From Streptomyces scabiei 87.22 (GTDB lineage Bacteria; Actinomycetota; Actinomycetes; Streptomycetales; Streptomycetaceae), in the NCBI RefSeq assembly GCF_000091305.1, contig NC_013929.1, positions 6,448,001-6,512,000 on the forward strand: a stretch of 64,000 bases of DNA, in the 5' to 3' direction. This document shows positions 1-7,850 of the stretch, in pieces. Below the pieces are notes generated by a model, which did not search any database, had not been told where the DNA came from, and saw only the letters and a list, made by a program, of their open reading frames with translations. The translations under genes and the position numbers were made by a program. Positions within the stretch are counted from its first letter, which is position 1. Every line of letters begins with the position of its first letter.

Positions 1-195
1 GAACACGGGCTCGCCGCCCCGCAGCCCCAGCAGGGCCTGCTGGTGCGGATCGGCGGCGACCTCCATGTAGGCGCGCTCGACGTCCTCCAGCCGGGCGCCC
101 TGCATCATCCAGTAGGCCGCCTTGGGGTGGGTCACCCAGCGGTGCAGCAGCTCGGCGTCGCGCAGCGGGTCGAGGGGGCGGAAGGTGAAGGTCAT
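1..195 (-). CDS. desC: DesC, siderophore acyltransferase (N-terminal part only)
   Basis: The first 65 residues of a GNAT-type acyltransferase; the rest lies beyond the left edge. In desferrioxamine synthesis DesC acylates N-hydroxycadaverine with succinyl-CoA or acetyl-CoA. The visible part starts MTFTFRPLDPLRDAELLHRW and includes HPKAAYWMM, like IucB/RhbD-type siderophore acyltransferases. The start ATG overlaps the desB stop as ATGA, which fixes the start and indicates translational coupling. The call rests mainly on its position after desA and desB. Confidence 0.88.
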   Translation of the reverse strand, partial: MTFTFRPLDPLRDAELLHRWVTHPKAAYWMMQGARLEDVERAYMEVAADPHQQALLGLRGGEPVF

Positions 196-1478
196 ACCGC
201 GAACTCCTGGAACGCGATGGTCTTCTCCACCGGGTAGTACTCGGTGCCCAGCAGCTCGCGGATGATGTACGCGTTGCGGTACGGGCCCATGCCCAGGTCG
301 GGTGAGGTGACGCTGTGGGCGTGGACGGCCGCGTTCTGCAGGAAGACGCCGCGGCCGGTGGTGTCGATCGCGTAGTTGCGGGCGACGTCGAAGTTGCCGA
401 GGGAGTCGTAGCGGAGCCGGTCGCGGACGGGCCGGAGGAACTCCGGCTCGGTGTACCGGTAACCGGTGGCGAGGATCAGGCCCTGGGTGTGCAGCTCGAA
501 GTCCTTCTCCTGCTCCTCCTGGCGCAGCCCGAGGGTGTACGTCCCGTTCTCGTGACCGGCGCTGTGCAGGGCGGAGTTGGTGAGCAGCCGGGTGGGGAGC
601 GGGCCGCCGAGACTCTTCTGGTAGAGCAGGTCGAAGATCTCGTCGACGAGGTCCCCGTCGATGCCCTTGTAGAGGCCCTTCTGCTCCCGCGTCAGCCGGT
701 GGCGGGTGGGCTCCGGCAGCGCGTGGAAGTAGTCGATGTACTCCGGGGAGGTCATCTCCAGCGTGAGCTTGGTGTATTCGAGGGGGAAGAAGCGCGGGGA
801 GCGCGTCACCCAGTTCAGCTGGTAGCCGTGGACGTCGATCTCGCCGAGCAGGTCCCGGTAGATCTCGGCGGCCGACTGCCCCGAGCCGACGACGGTGATC
901 GACTTCTTCCGCTGCAGCTCCCGCTTGTGCGTCAGATAGCGGGAGTTGTGGATCCAGTCGCCGTCCAGGTCCCGGACCGTCTCCGGGACGTACGGGGGAG
1001 TGCCGGTGCCGAGGACGAGGTGCCGGGCGCGCAGGACGTCGCCGGCGGCCGTCCGTACGGCGTAGACCTCGTCCGCGTCCTCGTACGTCACCTCCGTCAC
1101 CGTGGTGCCGAAGCGGACGTTGGTCAGCCGGCCCGCGGCCCAGCGGCAGTAGTCGTCGTACTCGACCCGCAGCGGGTAGAAGTTCTCGCGGATGTAGAAC
1201 GAGTACAGGCGGCCCGAGTCCTTCAGGTAGTTCAGGAAGGAGTACGGGGAGGTCGGGTCGGCGAGGGTGACCAGGTCCGACATGAACGGGGTCTGGAGGT
1301 GGGCGCCGTCGAGGAACATCCCCGAGTGCCACTCGAAGTTCGGCTTCGTCTCCAGGAAGATCCCGTCGAGTTCGGCGATGGGCTCGGTGAGGCAGGCGAG
1401 GCCGAGGTTGAAGGGTCCCAGCCCGATGCCGATGAAGTCGTAGGTCCTCACGGCGGGTTCAGGAAGCGACGCGGTCAA
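192..1478 (-). CDS. desB: DesB, cadaverine N-hydroxylase (FAD/NADPH amine monooxygenase)
   Basis: Flavin-dependent N-hydroxylase of the lysine/ornithine N-monooxygenase family. In this pathway it hydroxylates cadaverine made by DesA. The FAD-binding YDFIGIGLGPFNLGLA lies at the N terminus, a NADPH-binding VVGSGQSAAE is central, and LATGYRY near the C terminus is typical of the family. Start choice: a TTG at 1478 has GGGAG six bases upstream and lies inside the end of desA (stop 1459), so the genes overlap by 20 bp. An ATG at 1505 (437 residues) and a GTG at 1451 are alternatives. The stop overlaps the desC start. Confidence 0.93.
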   Translation of the reverse strand: MTASLPEPAVRTYDFIGIGLGPFNLGLACLTEPIAELDGIFLETKPNFEWHSGMFLDGAHLQTPFMSDLVTLADPTSPYSFLNYLKDSGRLYSFYIRENFYPLRVEYDDYCRWAAGRLTNVRFGTTVTEVTYEDADEVYAVRTAAGDVLRARHLVLGTGTPPYVPETVRDLDGDWIHNSRYLTHKRELQRKKSITVVGSGQSAAEIYRDLLGEIDVHGYQLNWVTRSPRFFPLEYTKLTLEMTSPEYIDYFHALPEPTRHRLTREQKGLYKGIDGDLVDEIFDLLYQKSLGGPLPTRLLTNSALHSAGHENGTYTLGLRQEEQEKDFELHTQGLILATGYRYTEPEFLRPVRDRLRYDSLGNFDVARNYAIDTTGRGVFLQNAAVHAHSVTSPDLGMGPYRNAYIIRELLGTEYYPVEKTIAFQEFAV

Positions 1479-2904
1479 GGGATTCTCCCAGGTACTGCTC
1501 GGCATGGCCGGCGATCAGGTCGAGCACGGCGGCGATGTCCTCGGCCGTGGTCTCGGGGTTGAGCAGGGTGAACTTCAGGTAGTGGCGGCCGCCGACCTTG
1601 GTGCCCGCGACCACGGCGTCGCCGGAGGCGAACAGGGCCTTGCGGGCGTACAGGTTGGCGCGGTCGATCTCGGCGGGGTCGGTGACGGCCTCGGGGATGT
1701 AGCGGTAGACCAGCGTGGAGAGCTGGGGCTCCACGACGACGTCGTAGCGCGGGTCGGCGGCGAGCAGTCTCCAGCCCTCCTCCGCCAGGTCGCAGACCTC
1801 GTCGAAGAGCGCGCCGATCCCCTCGGCGCCCATCGTGCGCAGGGTCATCCACAGCTTGAGCGCGTCGAAGCGGCGGGTGGTCTGCAGGGACTTGTCGACC
1901 TGGTTGGGGATGCGCTCGGTGACCATGCGGCGCGGGTTCAGGTACTCGGCGTGGTAGGTCGCGTGGCGCAGGGTGGCCCCGTCCCGGACGAGCACGGCGG
2001 AGGAACTCACCGGCTGGAAGAAGGACTTGTGGTAGTCCACGGTGACGGAGTCGGCGCGCTCGATGCCGTCGAGGAGGCCGCGCCGCCTGCGGGAGACGAG
2101 GAGGCCGCAGCCGTACGCGGCGTCGACGTGCATCCAGGTGTCGTACTGGGCGCACAGCTCGGCTATCTCGGGCAGCGGGTCGATGGAGCCGAAGTCGGTG
2201 GTGCCGGAGGTGGCGACGACGGCCATGGGGACGAGGCCGTCGTTCCGGCAGCGCTCCAGTTCCCGCGCGAGGGCGACCGTCTGCATGCGCTTGTTGCCGT
2301 CGACCGGGACGGAGACGACCGCGTCCGGGGCGAGGCCCAGCAGTTTCGCCGACTTCTTCACGCTGAAGTGGCTGACCTCGGAGGCGAAGATCCGCAGCTT
2401 GTCCGTGCGGTCGGTCTTGGCCTCCTCACGGGCGAGGAGCAGGGCCTGGAGGTTGGACTGCGAGCCGCCGGAGGTGAACACGCCGTCGGCGGCGGGCCCG
2501 AACCCGACGCGCTCGTTGGTCCAGTCGATCAGTCTGCGCTCGATCAGGGTGCCGCCCGCCGACTGGTCCCAGGTGTCCAGGGAGGAGTTGACGGCGGACA
2601 GGACGGCTTCGCCGAGCACGGCCGGGATGACGACGGGGCAGTTGAGGTGGGCGAGGTAGCGCGGGTGGTGGAAGTAGACCGCGTCCCGCAGATAGACCTC
2701 CTCCAGCTCGTCGAGGACGGCGGACGTGTCGTGCAGCGGCCGGTCGAGGTCGATCTTCTCGATGACGGGAGCGAGGGCGTCGACGCCGACACCGGTGAAC
2801 GGCCGGTCGGTGGTGGCGATTCTGGCCGCCACCCGCTCCACGCCTTCGGTCACGGTGCGGCGGTACCGCTCCGCGGTCGTGTCATTGAGCAGGTGCGAGC
2901 GCAT
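1459..2904 (-). CDS. desA: DesA, PLP-dependent lysine decarboxylase
   Basis: First enzyme of desferrioxamine biosynthesis: decarboxylates L-lysine to cadaverine. It is a group II PLP decarboxylase of 481 residues, the usual length for DesA. FTSGGSQSNLQAL is the cofactor phosphate region, HVDAAYG carries the PLP-pyridine Asp, and SVTVDYHKSFF contains the Schiff-base lysine. The ATG start has GGAGGA seven bases upstream. It heads the desABC(D) operon behind a palindromic iron box at 2934-2954, so it should be repressed by a DtxR/DmdR-type regulator when iron is plentiful. The gene is now separated from desF by an IS630 element but keeps about 60 bp of native sequence beyond the box. Confidence 0.95.
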   Translation of the reverse strand: MRSHLLNDTTAERYRRTVTEGVERVAARIATTDRPFTGVGVDALAPVIEKIDLDRPLHDTSAVLDELEEVYLRDAVYFHHPRYLAHLNCPVVIPAVLGEAVLSAVNSSLDTWDQSAGGTLIERRLIDWTNERVGFGPAADGVFTSGGSQSNLQALLLAREEAKTDRTDKLRIFASEVSHFSVKKSAKLLGLAPDAVVSVPVDGNKRMQTVALARELERCRNDGLVPMAVVATSGTTDFGSIDPLPEIAELCAQYDTWMHVDAAYGCGLLVSRRRRGLLDGIERADSVTVDYHKSFFQPVSSSAVLVRDGATLRHATYHAEYLNPRRMVTERIPNQVDKSLQTTRRFDALKLWMTLRTMGAEGIGALFDEVCDLAEEGWRLLAADPRYDVVVEPQLSTLVYRYIPEAVTDPAEIDRANLYARKALFASGDAVVAGTKVGGRHYLKFTLLNPETTAEDIAAVLDLIAGHAEQYLGESLDRVAS

Positions 2905-2933
2905 GGGGAGGTCCTCCGGTGGGGGAACATCAA

Positions 2934-2968
2934 CTTAGGTTAGCCTAACCTAAGTAACGAGGATTCAA
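2934..2968 (-). promoter_or_regulatory. desA promoter with perfect iron box
   Basis: 2934-2954 is a perfect 21-bp palindrome around c2944, with the core TTAGGTTAGCCTAACCTAA. It matches the known DmdR1/IdeR iron-box pattern of actinobacteria. It ends 30 bp before the desA ATG. A plausible -35 (TTGAAT, minus strand, 2968-2963) precedes it, so the box would cover the -10 region. Confidence 0.88.
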
Positions 2969-3017
2969 GATGGCCTGGACCGTGAGCGTGATCACTCCGG
3001 TCGCAGGGGGTGGACTA

Positions 3018-3035
3018 GTGAGCCGGTTTTGAGTT
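3018..3035 (+). repeat. Left terminal inverted repeat of the IS630 element
   Basis: Reads GTGAGCCGGTTTTGAGTT. The right end read inward is GTGAGCTGGTTCGGAGAT, identical at 14 of 18 positions. Confidence 0.85.
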
Positions 3036-3119
3036 CTCCCGTCGCCACTTGAGTCGTGTTCCGTTTCGGATCGCGGCTTGGGCGGTGACGGGGCTGGTGG
3101 TTTGCGGTCTGCTGTGGGG

Positions 3120-4205
3120 ATGGGCGACAGCAGGCTTGCGCCGTTGGTGTTATCCGATACCGAGCGGCGGACGTTGCAGGGATGGGCCCGGCGCCGGACG
3201 ACCGCGCAGGGCCTGGCGTTACGGGCACGGATCGTGCTGGCCTGCGCGGACGGCGGCAGCAATATCGCGGTCGCCGCGCGGCTGGGCGTCAACCGGGGCA
3301 CCGTGACCAAGTGGCGGGCGGGATTCCTGCGCGCCCGGCTGGACGGGCTCAGCGACGAACCGCGCCCGGGAGTGCCACGAACCATCACCGACGCCCAGGT
3401 CGAAGAGGTGGTGGTGCGCACGCTGGAGCAGACGCCTCCGGGTGGGACGCACTGGTCGAAGCGGGAGCTGGCCAAGGTCGTGGGGATCTCCCCGGCGAGC
3501 GTGCTGCGTATCTGGCACGCCTTCGGCCTGCAGCCATGGCGGACCGAGACCTTCAAGATCTCTCCGGACCCGCTCCTGATCGACAAGATCCGCGATGTCG
3601 TCGGCCTCTACCTCGCCCCGCCGGCCAACGCCGCGGTGTTCGCGGTGGACGAGAAACCGCAGATCCAGGCCCTGGAACGAACCGCGCCGGTCCTGCCGAT
3701 GCTGCCCGGAGTGCCCGAACGGCGCAGCTTCGACTACGTCCGGCACGGCACCGTCGATCTGTTCGCCGCCCTGAACACCGCGACGGGCAAGGTGATCTCG
3801 AAGCTGTCCGCGCAGCACCGGGCCGTGGACTTCCGTGACTTCCTCGACGAGATCGACCGCCAGACCGAGCCCGGCCTGGCAGTCCACGTGATCTGCGACA
3901 ACCTCTCCGCCCACAAGGCGCCGGTGGTGCACAGGTGGCTGCTCACGCATCCCCGCTTCCACCTCCACTTCACGCCCACCTACTCGTCATGGATCAATCA
4001 GGTCGAGCGGTGGTTCGCCGAGTTGGAACGGCGCTGCCTCGAACGCGGGGTGTTCTGCTCCCTCGACGACCTCAAGGCCGCACTCGAGGACTGGATCAAG
4101 GTCTGGAACGACCAGGCCAGACCCTTCAAATGGACCAAGACCGCCGACCAGATCCTCGACCGAATCTGCCGCTACTGCTCACGCATCTCCGAACCAGCTC
4201 ACTAG
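3120..4205 (+). CDS. IS630-type transposase
   Basis: DDE transposase of 361 residues. An N-terminal helix-turn-helix (around AVAARLGVNRGTVTKW, residues 50-65) is followed by a second HTH and an RNase H-like catalytic core with D177 (FAVDEKPQ), D260 (ICDNLSAHK) and E296 (NQVERWF), the IS630 acidic triad. The ATG at 3120 is preferred because upstream sequence lies in the IS end; a longer frame from 3078 is possible. The stop is TAG at 4203-4205, made from the duplicated target TA plus the first host base, so the gene has no stop codon of its own inside the element. It converges on desF. Confidence 0.93.
   Translation: MGDSRLAPLVLSDTERRTLQGWARRRTTAQGLALRARIVLACADGGSNIAVAARLGVNRGTVTKWRAGFLRARLDGLSDEPRPGVPRTITDAQVEEVVVRTLEQTPPGGTHWSKRELAKVVGISPASVLRIWHAFGLQPWRTETFKISPDPLLIDKIRDVVGLYLAPPANAAVFAVDEKPQIQALERTAPVLPMLPGVPERRSFDYVRHGTVDLFAALNTATGKVISKLSAQHRAVDFRDFLDEIDRQTEPGLAVHVICDNLSAHKAPVVHRWLLTHPRFHLHFTPTYSSWINQVERWFAELERRCLERGVFCSLDDLKAALEDWIKVWNDQARPFKWTKTADQILDRICRYCSRISEPAH
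4185..4202 (-). repeat. Right terminal inverted repeat of the IS630 element
   Basis: Minus-strand sequence GTGAGCTGGTTCGGAGAT mirrors the left end with four mismatches. It also encodes the last codons of the transposase. Confidence 0.85.
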
Positions 4206-5011
4206 GCCGCGGCGCGCAGCTGTTCTTCGGTCATGCCGTGGCGCCAGTACCCGACGAAGGTGACCCGGCGCCGGTCGATCCCGCGCTCGGCGACGAAGTG
4301 CCGGCGCAGCGCCTTCACCCGGCCGGACTCGCCCGCCGTCCAGACGTACGGGCGCTCGGCGGACGGGAGCCGGGCCGCGCGGACGGCGTCGAGCCCGTCC
4401 TCCCCCACGAGCCAGGTGATCTCGGCGTCGGCCTCGGTCGCCAGGTCCTGGACGTCCCCGGCGTCCCGCACCTCCAGCCACACCCGGGCCCGGGTCCCGG
4501 CGGGCAGGGATTCGAGGATGGCGGACACGGCCGGCACGGCGGTCTCGTCCCCCCAGATCACCACGAGATCGGTGTCCTCGGGCGCCCGGAACCGGATGGC
4601 CCGGTTGTCGGCGACGGCGGGGCCGAGCAGCAGGACGCGATCGCCGGGGGTGGCACGGGAGGCCCAGGAGGAGGCGGGGCCGGCCGGGGTGTGCAGCACG
4701 AAGTCGATGTCGACCTCGTCGGGGTCCCGGCGCAGCGACCGGAGTGTGTACGACCGCATCACCGCCCGCACGTCGTCCGGCAGTTCCCGCCACGCCTGCC
4801 ACCAGCCGTCGCCCAGCTCGTGGGGCACGGCCGGGACCTCCTGCCCGGGGTGCGGCAGGAACAACGACAGCGACTGGTCCCTGCCGTCGGAGTGGAAGAA
4901 CCGCAGGTCGTCCCCGGCGAACGAGACACGCACGAGAGACGGTCCCAGCCGCTCCGTCCGCGCGACCTGAAGGGAGAAGAAGCGGAAGGGTGCGGCTACG
5001 GCCGTCGTCAT
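4202..5011 (-). CDS. desF: DesF, siderophore-interacting protein / ferric-siderophore reductase
   Basis: Cytoplasmic FAD-binding siderophore-interacting protein of 269 residues, thought to release iron from imported ferrioxamine by reduction. MRSYTLRSLRRDPDEVDIDF contains the FAD-binding RxYTxR-type motif, and VVIWGDETAVPA is the nucleotide-binding end typical of the SIP family. The ATG start has an AGGAG six bases upstream. The stop TAG (4204-4202) coincides with the IS630 target TA: two bases now belong to the duplication and the third to the IS end, with a TGA codon directly after it, so the protein is unaltered. It lies between desE and desA as in the S. coelicolor desEFABCD order. Confidence 0.9.
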   Translation of the reverse strand: MTTAVAAPFRFFSLQVARTERLGPSLVRVSFAGDDLRFFHSDGRDQSLSLFLPHPGQEVPAVPHELGDGWWQAWRELPDDVRAVMRSYTLRSLRRDPDEVDIDFVLHTPAGPASSWASRATPGDRVLLLGPAVADNRAIRFRAPEDTDLVVIWGDETAVPAVSAILESLPAGTRARVWLEVRDAGDVQDLATEADAEITWLVGEDGLDAVRAARLPSAERPYVWTAGESGRVKALRRHFVAERGIDRRRVTFVGYWRHGMTEEQLRAAA

Positions 5012-5084
5012 GGGGGCTCCTGGATTGGGGGCGGGAGCGTGTGGGGGTTCGGGGGCAGCTCGGTTCGTTGTCGGGTGCGGGTGC

Positions 5085-5249
5085 GTGGGGCTTCTCGCGC
5101 AGTTCCCCGCGCCCCTGAAAAGCAGGGGCTGCGCCCCAGGCTTTTCAGCCCGCAGGCCCGTTGGCCTTCAGGCCCGCGGGGCTGGTGCTTTCAGGACCGC
5201 AGGGGCCTGATGCTTTTAGGGGCGCGGGGAACTGCGCGAGAAGCCCCAC
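5085..5249. repeat. Paired inverted copies of a dispersed Streptomyces repeat
   Basis: 5085-5123 and 5212-5249 are inverted copies of a 38-39 bp sequence whose core reads GGGGCTTCTCGCGCAGTTCC followed by CCGCGCCCCT. They differ only by one extra base. A third copy sits at 43357-43393. The 88 bp between the arms holds smaller G/C hairpins. It fills the gap between desF and desE, where it could act as a long-loop terminator or RNA processing structure. Confidence 0.8.
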
Positions 5250-5278
5250 CGGGCCGGCACCCGACCCACGCCCTCAGC

Positions 5279-6331
5279 TCAACTGACCTTCTTGGCCTTC
5301 TCGATCGCCTCGGCCAGCTCCTCGAGAAGCGGCGCGCACTTGTCGTAGGACAGGATCGGCTCGGGGTTGCGCCCGATGACCTGGCCCGCCTTCACCGCCG
5401 GGAGCTTCTTCCACGTCGCCTCCTCGATGGCGTCCGGCTGGATGGCCGACGTGCGGTTGTCCATGATGATGAGGTCCGCGTCGTACTTGTCGACGTTCTC
5501 CCAGCTGAGGTTCTCGAACCAGCCCCCGCTGGCCTTGAGCGCGGCGGCGCTCGGCTCCACGAAGTCCACGCCGAGGGCCTTGAAGTACTCCAGGTCGATG
5601 GAGAGGTTGGACCCGGAGACGTAGAAGATGTCCTGGCTGGCGGAGCCCGCGAGCACCTTGATGCCGGGGTTGGCCTTGGTGGCCGCGCGCAGCCGGGCGG
5701 CCGCGTCCTCGAAGCGCTTCTTGGCGGCGGTGATCTTCTGCGACCCCGTGTCCGCGCCGAGCGACTTCGCCAGCTCCAGCATGCGCTGCAGGGGCTCGGT
5801 CATCTGGCGGTCGTAGACGGAGATGGCGACGCTCGGGGCGAGCTGGGCGATCTTGTCCTTGGAGGTCTCGGGGACGTACCAGAGGGTGCCCGCGTCGTCG
5901 AACAGGGTGGTGATCAGGACGTCGGGGGCGAGGGCCGCGTACTTCTCGACGCTGAACTCGTCCCAGACGTTGCCGAGGATCTTCACCTTGCCGATGTCGA
6001 GGTCGCCGGCCTGGACGTCTGCCTTGCCGTCCGCGGTCTTCGTCGGGCCGAAGACGCCCTTGACGTCGATGCCGTAGTCGTGGAGCGCGGCGGCGACCCC
6101 CACGAACGCGACGATGTTCGCCGGCGTCCTGTCGGTCCTGGCGGTCACGCCGCGGTCGTCCTTGAACGACCAGGGGCCGGACTTCGCGGCGGCCGTCTCC
6201 TTGGCGGAGCCAGTGCCGCTGCTCGTCGGGCTCTCGTCCCCGCAGGCGGCGAGCACGGCACCGAGACCGAGTGCGCCACCGGCGGCGAGGATGCCACGGC
6301 GGGTGAGGTGAGCGGCTCTGGCGTTGGACAT
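5279..6331 (-). CDS. desE: DesE, ferrioxamine-binding lipoprotein
   Basis: Substrate-binding lipoprotein of an iron-siderophore ABC importer, 350 residues. A twin-arginine motif (LTRRGILAAGG) and a lipobox LAAC with Cys30 indicate Tat export and lipidation. The mature part is a class III periplasmic-binding fold (FecB/FhuD-like), starting with the conserved VTARTDRTPANIVAFVG. It is the first des gene and has its own iron box at 6385-6403, about 55 bp upstream of the start. The Shine-Dalgarno is weak (GAAAG). No permease or ATPase genes are adjacent, so it presumably works with an importer elsewhere, as in S. coelicolor. Confidence 0.92.
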   Translation of the reverse strand: MSNARAAHLTRRGILAAGGALGLGAVLAACGDESPTSSGTGSAKETAAAKSGPWSFKDDRGVTARTDRTPANIVAFVGVAAALHDYGIDVKGVFGPTKTADGKADVQAGDLDIGKVKILGNVWDEFSVEKYAALAPDVLITTLFDDAGTLWYVPETSKDKIAQLAPSVAISVYDRQMTEPLQRMLELAKSLGADTGSQKITAAKKRFEDAAARLRAATKANPGIKVLAGSASQDIFYVSGSNLSIDLEYFKALGVDFVEPSAAALKASGGWFENLSWENVDKYDADLIIMDNRTSAIQPDAIEEATWKKLPAVKAGQVIGRNPEPILSYDKCAPLLEELAEAIEKAKKVS

Positions 6332-6384
6332 GTGTATGGCTACTTTCGAACGGGGCGGAGGGCCGCCCGTGAGCGAGTTCGAAG

Positions 6385-6414
6385 GCAGGTTAGCCTAACC
6401 TCACTGATTGTCCA
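6385..6414 (-). promoter_or_regulatory. desE promoter with iron box
   Basis: The centre AGGTTAGCCTAACCT (6387-6401) is a perfect 15-bp palindrome sharing its core with the desA box. A TGGACA at 6414-6409 (minus strand) is spaced 16 bp from TAACCT, so the box would overlap the -10. The remaining sequence up to 6590 shows no gene. Confidence 0.82.
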
Positions 6415-6593
6415 GCGGGTGGCCCCTTGGGGTGGAGTCCCCGGATCCGCCTCCGTTCATTCTTTGAATTACCTGTGAATCGAAGGATGATGGGGCGCGT
6501 GAAGGCCCATTGGCCTTTTGGGTGGCGGTTTGTGCCGCTGATGTGAAGGTACTCCAGGATCGGCCCGGCGGGTGCGCATGACGGACAAAAGGG

Positions 6594-6622
6594 CACCCGG
6601 CTCGCACGGGGCGAACCGGGTG
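6594..6622 (-). terminator. Stem-loop after the acyl-CoA dehydrogenase operon
   Basis: Arms CACCCGGCTCG and CGAACCGGGTG pair at 10 of 11 positions around a 7-base loop. The stem-loop lies 63 bp beyond the stop at 6685. No T-run follows, as is usual in Streptomyces. Confidence 0.5.
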
Positions 6623-6684
6623 GCGGGTGCCGGAGCCGTGCCGTCAGGGCAGGTTCCGGCCATCGTTCGAACACCAGCTGTCGG

Positions 6685-7845
6685 TCAGCCGATCAGGCCC
6701 AACTCCCTGGCGATCAGCATGCGTTGTACCTCGCTGGTGCCCTCGCCGATCTCCAGGATCTTGGAGTCGCGCCACATGCGGGCGACCGGGTACTCGTTCA
6801 TGAAGCCGTAGCCGCCGTGGATCTGGGTGGCGTCGCGGGCGTTGTCCACGGCCACGGTGGAGGAGTACAGCTTCGCCAGCGCCGCCTCCTTCTTGAACGG
6901 CTCACCGGCGACCAGGCGGTAGGCCGCGTCACGCCAGGAGAGACGGGCCGTGTGGGCCTTCATCTCCATGTCGGCGATCTTGAACTGGATGGCCTGGTTG
7001 GCGCCGATCGGCCGCCCGAACGCGTGCCGTTCCTTGGCGTACTTCACCGACTCGTCCACACAGCCCTGGGCGAGGCCCGTCGCGAGCGCCGAGATGGCGA
7101 TCCGGCCCTCGTCGAGGATGCGCAGGAACTGCGCGTAGCCGCGGCCCTCTTCGCCGAGCAGGTTCTCCGCCGGGACCCGGACGTCCGCGAAGGACAGCTC
7201 ACGGGTGTCGGAGGCGTTCCAGCCGACCTTCGAGTAGGGCGCGGCCACCGTGAAGCCCGGGGTGCCGGACGGGACGATGATCGAGGAGATGAGGGGCTTG
7301 CCCTCCGGGGTGCGGCCGGTCACCGCGGTCACCGTGACCAGGGCCGTGATGTCCGTGCCCGAGTTGGTGATGAAGCACTTGCTGCCGTTGATGACCCATT
7401 CGTTCGTCGACGTGTCCAGGCGGGCCGTCGTCCGGGTCGCGCCCGCGTCCGAGCCGCCGTCGGGCTCGGTGAGGCCGAACGCGCCCAGCACCTCGCCGGA
7501 GCACAGCCGCGGCAGCCACTCCGCCTTCTGGGCCGGTGTGCCGAAGAGGTGGACCGGCATGGCTCCCAGGGAGACCCCGGCCTCCAGCGTGATGGCCACG
7601 GAGGAGTCCACCCGGGCCAGCTCCTCCAGCGCGATGCCCAGCGCCAGGTAGTCGCCGCCCATGCCGCCGTACTCCTCGGGGAACGGCAGCCCGAACAGCC
7701 CCATGCGGCCCATCTCGCGCACGATCTCGTACGGGAACTCGTGCCGCTCGTAGAAGTCGCCGATCTTGGGGGCGACGACCTCGTGCGCGAACTCCTCGAC
7801 CGTGCGGCGGAGTTCTTCCAGCTCGGGGGAGAGGCGGTGGTTCAT
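6685..7845 (-). CDS. Acyl-CoA dehydrogenase (isovaleryl/branched-chain type)
   Basis: FAD enzyme of 386 residues that introduces the alpha-beta double bond into acyl-CoA. The flavin-binding stretch FGLTEPDGGSDAGATRTTA, the central TRELSFADVRVPAENLLG, and IHGGYGFMNEYPVARMWRD with IGEGTSEVQRMLIAREL at the end are standard. It is the last gene of the carboxylase and HMG-CoA lyase operon, only 5 bp after the lyase stop, so isovaleryl-CoA is the likely substrate. The ATG at 7845 has AAGGAG 11 bases upstream. A GTG at 7854 overlapping the lyase stop is the alternative. Confidence 0.88.
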   Translation of the reverse strand: MNHRLSPELEELRRTVEEFAHEVVAPKIGDFYERHEFPYEIVREMGRMGLFGLPFPEEYGGMGGDYLALGIALEELARVDSSVAITLEAGVSLGAMPVHLFGTPAQKAEWLPRLCSGEVLGAFGLTEPDGGSDAGATRTTARLDTSTNEWVINGSKCFITNSGTDITALVTVTAVTGRTPEGKPLISSIIVPSGTPGFTVAAPYSKVGWNASDTRELSFADVRVPAENLLGEEGRGYAQFLRILDEGRIAISALATGLAQGCVDESVKYAKERHAFGRPIGANQAIQFKIADMEMKAHTARLSWRDAAYRLVAGEPFKKEAALAKLYSSTVAVDNARDATQIHGGYGFMNEYPVARMWRDSKILEIGEGTSEVQRMLIARELGLIG

Positions 7846-7850
7846 GGACG

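Larger units (their letters stand above)
3016..4204 (+). mobile_element. IS630-family insertion sequence, complete
   Basis: The element body is 3018-4202 (1185 bp), flanked on both sides by TA (3016-3017 and 4203-4204), the target duplication expected of IS630/Tc1 elements. The ends are imperfect inverted repeats starting GTGAGC, matching at 14 of the outer 18 positions. One intact transposase gene fills the interior. The right TA lies in the TAG stop codon of desF, which is rebuilt by the duplication. Confidence 0.92.

Noticed and set aside
315..1562. Long plus-strand open frame opposite desB
   Set aside because: Codon shadow of a well-supported gene; Val/Glu/Gly-rich with no family character.
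2934..3016. Loss of the desA promoter through IS insertion
   Set aside because: The element starts about 60 bp upstream of the iron box, so the core promoter is intact.
3935..6478. 847-residue plus-strand open frame across the transposase end, desF and desE
   Set aside because: Shadow of three recognised genes on either strand.
6390..6674. 94-residue minus-strand gene between desE and the dehydrogenase
   Set aside because: It covers the desE promoter and iron box, lacks a ribosome site and matches no family.
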